In this document: positions 44,260 through 53,200 of the stretch, piece after piece
How positions within the stretch are numbered: position 1 is the first letter of the stretch
Layout: each line of letters starts with the position of its first letter
NCBI GenBank assembly: GCA_040398805.1
Contig: JBBATK010000012.1
Coordinates: 16,560 to 80,559 of the forward strand
Direction: 5' to 3'
DNA length: 64,000 nucleotides
From: JBBATK01 sp040398805
Lineage (GTDB): Bacteria; Bacteroidota; Ignavibacteria; Kapaibacteriales; NICIL-2
The notes under the pieces: model-generated
Told to the model about the DNA's origin: nothing
The model's database searches: none
Seen by the model: the letters and a program-made list of their open reading frames with translations, nothing else
Made by a program: the position numbers and the translations under genes

Positions 44260-47200
44260 TCACTTCCTCTGTTGTTCAAGCTCTTCCACCCGCTTTTCGA
44301 GTTGACGGATCTTCTCGACGAGCAGTTCGATGTAATGGACGCTCATCATGCCCTTCGCATCGGTATTCACCTGGTCGGGATGCGTCGTCTGCACCTCCTG
44401 AGCCAGATACCCGATGTGGATCTTGTCGTCGCGACCGTCTTTCCACTTGTAGTACACCACATCGCCGTCGCGGCGAATGACATCCTTCAAGCGGGCATCG
44501 GAGGATTCGAAGAAGGCCGTAGCGGTGACGTTCCCCGCGGAGGAGATGCGCATGCGCTCGGCGGCGGTAGCGCCGCCCGCCATGGTGCGGAAGACGAGGT
44601 CGAATGCTTCGGTGTTATTGCCCACATTCGTCGTCACCGATTCGATGACCGAACCGATCTCCGTGTTGGCCGACGTCGTCGCCGTCGCAAACTCAAGACC
44701 TGTGCCCAAGCCGACTGCTGGATTGCCGCTGCTTTGCCCATCCAGACGCATGACGGGAACCGTCGTGTTCGTCGTTGCCAACGTATTCGTTACGTGCAGC
44801 CGCGCAGCGGGAGCGCCTGTTCCGATACCGACGTTTCCGTCACCTTGTATACGCATGATCTCGCTACTCTGCGTACTCGACAGACCGACATTGAACGTAT
44901 ATCTATCGTTGACTCCGGGGATCTGGAGACGGAACGTATTCGACGCGATACCCTGTCCGAAGAACTGGTGATCGTTGTTGGCCACCTCGAACATGACGAT
45001 TTTCCTGTTTGCCGTCGTCTGACCTAACTGAAGCTGCGCGTTCGGCGTCGTGGTACCGATACCGATGTTTCCGTTTGCCAGGACATTCAACAAATGCGGA
45101 CTACTGTGGTGGCCTAACGAAAGAAAGTTGGACGTCGAACCCGAACCGACATAATTGAATCCTACATAGCCGGCATTGTACGCCGATAGCGCACGTCCCA
45201 TGATATGGAGGACAGTCCCATTCACCGGCAACGCACTATTGATTGAAGACGATGCATAACTCCAAGAGTCCGCTCCGGTCGGATTTATCTGCATTACGCC
45301 GATACTATTGGAACCGGAACCGGTTATCGTGAGACGCGAATCAGGAGTCGTTGTTCCGATTCCTACGTTGCCATCCGACGTAACGCGCATGCGCTCAGAA
45401 ATTGTTCCTGTACCACCCCTCGTTCCGAATGCCAGCGACCCTGCTTGATTGGAGCTTCCATTCACCAAGTCGATCTGAGCTGAGGCGTTCACACTCGTCC
45501 CGTAGACGAAGCGTATGCCGGCGCCGCGCCTATCGGACACAGTACCATTGTTCCTGAGCACAAGGGCCTGCTCTCCCACACCGTAGCCGAGATCGGTGTT
45601 GCTGGACACGACCTCAAGAAGAGCACCGGGGGTCGTGGTTCCGATGCCGACGAAGCCACTACTGGTGATCCGCATGCGCTCGGTGTTGTTCGTCCGCATG
45701 ACAAGCGGGAAGGCGTTCGTTGCGCCAAGGAACTGCGTGGTGGAGTCGGTAAGGGCGTTGCCCGTAAGTCCCCACCCGCTTGCTCCGGCCAGCAACGCCG
45801 CACGCGTCGTCTTCGTGACTTGGTTACTACTGTTGATCATAAGCACCGAGTCCGTTGCTGCAGCTGAAGCTGCACTGGACAGTGTGAGCGTACCACCGAC
45901 AGTGGTGGCGCCGGACAGCGTATTGACACCCGCGCCGGACTGCGTGTACCCACCGCTCGTGGTGATGCCGGTGACCGCGGCGATGGCGCCGGAGGAGTTG
46001 ACCTGGAATTGGCTCGTTGAGCCAACAGACAGAAGAGACGACGGGGTCATCGTGCCAATTCCCAAATTTCCTGCCAGATAATTATTAGCTGTTCCCGATC
46101 CAAACAATCCATATCCGCTATTGTTAGTCCATTGTATTGACCTCCAATCAAAAGCAGCGGTTAAAACAGGATTGATATACAAACCACGTGTTGTTCCAAT
46201 TGCACCACCTGTTTGATTTATAGTAGGATTTATCAATATCATTCCTAAAGTGCCATTTCCACTTGTTGGCTCAAAAATATCTTGAACCAATACAGTATTT
46301 CTTTCTCCACTTGTGTGTGTATTTATTGATAAGTGTCTCAATCTAATTGCAGAAATCGCACCATTGCCTCCATATATATTCAAACCTGAGGTTGATGTTA
46401 CGGGAATATAATCATTGCCTGCAATAACACCATTATCTTGTACTCTAAATCCGACTGTACCATCAACATTCTGAATAATTAAAGCATTTGTTGCGCTTGT
46501 GTTACCAGTTCCCCGGAATAAAACATTTCCGTTGACTTGTAAAGCGGAACCAGGTGTGGTGGTGCCGATGCCGACGTTGCCCGCGCTCGTGATACGCATG
46601 CGTTCGGTGTTGTTCGTCCTCGCAACAAAATCCACCGCATCGGTGGTGCCGATGAAGTTCGTCGAGGCGCTGGTGCCCGTGTTGCCGGTCAGCGCCCAGG
46701 CATTGCCGGCGACGAGGTTCGCAGGCGTGATGCGCGAGACCTGGTTGCTGGCGTTGATGACGAGCACGTTCTCGCCCGTCGTCGCGGTGACGGTCGGCAG
46801 CCCGGTAAGAGCGAGCCGCCCGGTGGTCCCGCTCGCGATGGTGACCGCGGTGGCGGCGGTGGTGTTGCCGATCGTGGTCGCCGCCGTGCCCGTCGTGTTG
46901 AGGGCGATGGTGCCCGCCGCGGTGATGCCCGTCGCCGCGGCGATGGCGCCCGACGAATTCACCTGGAAGAGGTCGCCGTTGCCCACCGTCAGCATCGCCA
47001 CCGGGGTGGCATCGCCGATGCCGACGTTGCCGGAAGTTGTGAATGTTGCAGTTATGGTCTCTGACGATTGAGAGCGGACATCTAACCCCGCAGAATATAA
47101 CGACAAGGGTTTCCAAGACACACTCGGCGCCAGTGACAATATCTCGGCTCTGTCGCTTGTTGTGTTATATGCCAACGCTAATGCAGCACCATTTGCGCTG

Positions 47201-50200
47201 CCAGCGTTAGGACCAAAAACAGAGTAGCCAGTTGACCAGCCGAAAACACTTGCTCCCGTTCCTGTTGTACTTACTACAGACAATCTCCCGAACGGAGTCG
47301 TCGTGCCGATGCCGACGTTGCCGTCACCGGTGATTCTCATCCTGATTGGCGACGCCACACCATCCGTAGCGCCGGGACCTCTGACGGTGAAATCCAGATT
47401 CGCCAGATTCGTGAAGGCGTTACCAAAACCAGGGGTGCCTGTGCTGGCGATGACCGACGCTGCTTGTGAGCCGGTAGACCCATCAGTTCCTGTGCCGATG
47501 AATCGAAGCTCCGCAATGTTTCCCGTTTTGTCTGTGTAGAGATTACTACCCGTAGACACCTGCTTTGAACTGATAGAGACTACCGACGGATTCCCTACCG
47601 TATTCAGATCACCGAAGTTTACATGGCCATACCTGTCTGCCGATGAGTTGCCGAAACCTGGTCGCACTCCAACAAGGAACGCAGAGCCAGACGTCGGGCT
47701 ACCGGCGGTTGGAAGTACATGAAGGAGCGCTTCAGGTCCAGCGGTGCCAATACCTACCTTACCGTCAGTCGTCACCCGCACCTTCTCGGTGTTATTCGTC
47801 CGGATGACAAGGGGCTGATTGCTTGTTGTTCCCAGGAACTGGGTCGAGGCGTCAGTGATACTGTTTCCTGCCAAAGCCCAACCGGTTCCCGCGAACAACG
47901 CTGCGCGTGTGGTCTTCGTCACCTGATTACTGCTGTTGATCATAAGCACCGAGTCCGCTGCCGCCGCCGAGGCCGTACTCGAGAGCGTGAGGGTTCCGCC
48001 GATGGTCGATGCCCCCGTGGCACGGAAGGTTCCTGCCACGTCAAGAAGAGTGCTTGGAGTCGTGGTGCCGATACCGAGGTTGCCGGCAGTGGTTATCTTC
48101 ATGACTTCCGTCCCACTTTCCCCTGAGAGGAAACGTAGACCAAATGCACCATCATACTCGATTGCCGGCGAGTCTGTGAATGCTCCGATGGTCAACAATG
48201 ACGGATTAGCACCGGTACGGGATACTTTGATTCTGAAGTTATTGACGGCATTACCGGCAAGGATTCCGCCATTGTTGATCTCAAGTCTGTCCGCCGGCGT
48301 CGTCGTACCGATACCTACTTTGCCATCGGAAGTAACGCGAATCCGCTCCGTCCACATCGCCGAATTGTTTCGCGAGGCGACTACCAGCGGTACATTTCCG
48401 CTTCCAAAGTCAGGTCCGAAGATTCTCCATCCGTAACCCGAAGCGAATGGCGAATTCTGGATCTCGAGACCGCCTTCCGCGGTTTCGCTTCCGCCCAAAA
48501 CACGCACAGCACCTTTATACGTTGGCGCTGCCGTGCTGCCCACCGCTATATCCAGTCTGCTTTGAGGGGTGGTAGTACCTATGCCCACATTTCCGCTCGC
48601 GGTGTATAATGTGGGTGCAGTTACGGAAGTGCCCAAACGGAAATCCGTCGCACTCACGAACACCCTCTGTCCACCTCCGACAGCGGTTTTCGCCGTCAGG
48701 ACAGCAAACTCATTCGTATTGTCATTTGTGAGTTGCGTGTAATTACCTACTTGTAATGGAGCCCCCGGATTATTCGTTCCTATACCGACATTACCACTCG
48801 ACGTTATCCGCATGCGCTCCGTGTTGTTCGAGCGCAGAATGACGGGAAACGCATTCGCCGAACCGAGGAACTGCGTCGTAGAATCCGCGAGAGTATTCCC
48901 CGTCAGCGACCAGCCGCTCGCGGCGAAGAGTTCCGCGCGCGTCGTCTTCGTCACCTGATTACTGCTGTTGATCATAAGCACCGAGTCCGCCGCGGCGGCT
49001 GAAGCTGCGCTGGAGAGCGTGAGCGTACCGCCGATGGTCGTCGCACCGGACAGCGTATTGACACCTGCACCGGACTGCGTGTACCCGCCGCTCGTGGTGA
49101 TGCCGGTGACCGCGGCGATGGCGCCGGAGGAGTTGACCTGGAAGAGATCGCCGTTGCCGACGGTGAGCATCGCCACCGGGGTGGTGTCGCCGATGCCGAC
49201 GTTGCCCGCGCTTGTTATTCTCATTCGCTCGGTCGGATTGGAAACCGCTGCACTTGTACCAAATGCCAAGTATGTATTACCAAATTGTGTATGTACTCCG
49301 GCTATAGAAGAATAATGATTATCATTGCCTCCTAGTAAAAGGACTGAGCTTCCATATTCGGCTCCAACAGCTCCACTTCTTAAGGCTAGTTTTACATTTG
49401 CGATTGTACCTGCATACCCTTGAGTCGGATTATCGGTTCCAATACCAACCACTCCCCCACTTGTTATTCTCATCCGCTCCGTGCCGTTGGTGCGGGCGAC
49501 GAAGTCCACCGCATCGGTGGTGCCGATGAAGTTCGACGAGGCGCTGGTGCCGGCATTACCCGTCAGCGACCAGCCGCTCGCGGCGAAGAGTGCTGCGCGC
49601 GTCGTTTTCGTGACCTGGTTGCTGCTGTTGACCATAAGCACCGAGTCCGCCGCCGCCGCCGATGCTGTGCTCGAGAGCGTGAGCGTGCCTCCGATGGTCG
49701 ATGCCCCCGTGGCACGGAAGGTTCCTGCCACATCGAGAAGAGTGCTTGGAGTCGTGGTGCCGATGCCGACGTTGCCGCCGAGAGCAGCCCCACCGATGAC
49801 CATGCGGGTCGTATTCGCGGTGCCGAACTCCATCTGCACATTGTTCACGGAGGTAGCATCAATGCGAATGAACCCTCTATGGACATCGCCGGCATTCTGT
49901 CTGAAGAGCAAACTAGCGATAGCATTCGGCGAACCGTCGATGAGCAGGTTTGCACCCAGTCCTGTCGAACTCGGGTCTCCGACAACCCTCAATCCGCCAG
50001 ATACATCGAGCCTTGTCGCCGGACTCGTCGTGCCGATGCCGACATTACCGCCTACGTTCATCCGCATCACTTCGCCAACGCCAACTCCGAATCGAAGGCT
50101 CATCGTCGGACCGGCGTCGGTGTCACGCACGCCGTCGATGTAGGCGTTCTGCACATCAGAGAACCACGAAATCCGCTGTCCCGAACCAGATGCATTCGAG

Positions 50201-53200
50201 GCGACCTGAAAACGCAGCATATCCACGACAGAGCCGGTAGTGGGTGTTTGCATGGTCAAAGGAACCGACGGGTTCGCCGTCCCGATGCCCACCAAGCCGG
50301 CGCTCGTGATGCGTATGCGCTCGGTGTTATTCGTCCGGATGACAAGGGGCTGATTGCTTGTTGTTCCCAGGAACTGGGTCGAGGCGTCAGTGATGCTGTT
50401 TCCTGCCAGAGCCCAACCGGTGCCCGCGAACAACGCCGCGCGCGTCGTTTTCGTGACCTGGTTACTGCTGTTGATCATGAGGACGGAGTCCGCCGCGGCG
50501 GCGGAGGCCGTGCTCGAGAGCGTGAGGGTACTGCCGATGATCGTCGCACCGGACAGCGTATTGACACCCGCGCCGGACTGCGTGTAGCCACCACTCGTGG
50601 TGATACCCGTCACTGCGGCGATGGCGCCGGAGGAGTTGACCTGGAATTGGCTCGTTGAGCCGACAGAAAGGAGAGACGACGGGGACGTCGTGCCGATGCC
50701 GACGTTGCCGTCCTTGGCGATTTTCAGCCGCGCTGCTGGAGCCGCACTTGCGCCGTTACCGGTATAAAACGTAAATCCGCTTCCTGCTTGACCACCAGCA
50801 TTATTAAACCAAATATCGGCATTTGGATCCATACCGATACTTGCTCTTTGTGGTGTAGCTGCGTCATTCCACAATACAATTTTTGCACCGCCGGGAAAAG
50901 CAGCATTACCAGCAGCAGGTCCCGTATACCCAGCGGTGGTGCTTACATATAATTGCACCCCAGTCGCACCGGACCCGCCCTCAAGATGCAACAGCCCACT
51001 CGGGTTGTTGGTCCCGATGCCGACGTTGCCGGCGCTCGTGATGCGCATGCGCTCGGTGTTATTCGTCCGGATGACAAGGGGCTGATTGCTTGTTGTTCCC
51101 AGGAACTGGGTCGAGGCGTCAGTGATGCTGTTTCCTGCCAGAGCCCAACCGGTGCCCGCGAACAACGCCGCGCGCGTCGTTTTCGTGACCTGGTTACTGC
51201 TGTTAATCATGAGCACGGAGTCCGTCGTTGCGGCCGAGGCCGTGCTGGAGAGCGTGAGCGTACCGCCGATGGTTGTCGCACCGGACAGCGTATTGACACT
51301 CGCGCCGGACTGCGTATAGCCACCGGTCGTGGTGATACCCGTCACTGCGGCGATGGCACCTGAGGAATTCACTTGGAAGAGGTCGCCGTTGCCCACCGTC
51401 AGCATCGCCACCGGGGTGGCATCGCCAATGCCGACGTTGCCAGAGGACGTGATGCGCATATTTTCGGTATATGTACCCGTCGAGACATTACCCAGGAGAT
51501 TGACGGTGCTCCAGTTACCGAATGAAACCGGAGAGCCGGATCCTGCCGCAATGACGGGACTGAGTCCTGTCTTCTTGACAAGTCCAAGACGGCTGTTGCC
51601 CGGGGCATCGACGCCGATGTACGTGTCTTCCGAATGTGCCACGATATCGCCAACCACATCAAGCTTTGCCGACGGCGCCGTGGTACCGACTCCTACATTT
51701 CCCGAGGCATTAATTCGCAGACGTTCAGTGAAGGTTCCCGCGCTGACGTTACCGCGAATATCTGCGGTGCTCCAATGTCCAAACATCAAACTCGTGCCCG
51801 AACCAGCTGCAAAAACAGGAGAACTTCCGGCCTTCTTGACAAAGCCCAGACGACTGGCTCCGGCATCAGCGCCCATATATACACCCTCACCGTTCGCGCG
51901 CACATCCCCTGCCACGTCAAGTTTGGCGCTGGGTGCTGAAACTCCGATACCGACATTACCACTCGACGTGACGCGGAGTTGCTCGACGTTAGCCGTCCGA
52001 ATAGTGAAATCCACGTTGTCGGTCGTGCCGATGAAGTTGTTCGTCGGGTTCGTACTTGCATTTCCCGTCAGAGCCCAACCGGTGCCCGCGACCAACGCTG
52101 CGCGTGTGGTCTTCGTGACCTGGTTACTGCTGTTGATCATGAGCACCGAGTCCGTTGCTGCAGCTGAAGCTGCACTGGACAGTGTGAGCGTACCACCGAC
52201 AGTGGTGGCACCGGACAGCGTATTGACACCCGCGCCGGACTGCGTGTAGCCACCGGTCGTGGTGATACCCGTCACTGCAGCGATGGCGCCGGAGGAATTC
52301 ACTTGGAAGAGATCGCCGCTACCGACGGTGAGTAAAGCTGCCGGCGACGCATCGCCGATGCCGACGTTGCCAGCTGAAGTTATACGAACTCTTTCATTAA
52401 CATTTCCACCAACAGTTGTCCAAAATGATAGATTACTTGCGGCTCCAGGATCATTAGTTGAATTACCAACAATAAATGAACTACCGTGAGAACCATCTGG
52501 GGCTCCATTTAGAGGGCCGTATGAAGCACTATTACCAAATGCTAAAATATTGTTTCCAGTAATATTCGTTGAAACTAAAATAGTCCCTCTAGAATCAAAC
52601 CTTGTTAGTGGATTTATGACTCCGATGCCGACGTTGCCCGCGCTCGTGATGCGCATGCGCTCCGTATTGTTCGAGCGAAGAATGACGGGAAACGCATTCG
52701 CCGAACCGAGGAACTGCGTCGTGGAATCGGTAAGGGAGTTACCCGTCAGCGCCCAGCTGCTCGCTGCCGTCAACGCCGCACGCGTCGTCTTCGTGACCTG
52801 GTTGCTGCTATTGATCATGAGGACGGAGTCCGCCGCCGCCGCCGATGCCGTGCTGGAGAGCGTGAGTGCTCCGCCGATGGTCGAAGCGCCGGACACCCCG
52901 AGAGTACCCGTTACATCAAGGGTACTTACCGGAGCGATGGTGTTGATACCGACCCGACCGCTCACCTGCCGAAGAGGAGTAGCGGGAAAGATAACGGAAG
53001 GGGCAGCCACGGAGTTCACCGCCGTCGATGGTGTGAACGTACTCGTATTGATTCCTTCCTCTTTTATGAGAATGTGGGCGATACGGTCGGACGAGCCACC
53101 GGTGCGACGAAGACGTAAGCTTACAGTGCCGTTCGTAACACTGGCATCGATTTCGAAGTCGTTACCACCGTATGCCGCCGTTGAGGAGAGTGGTTGCACC

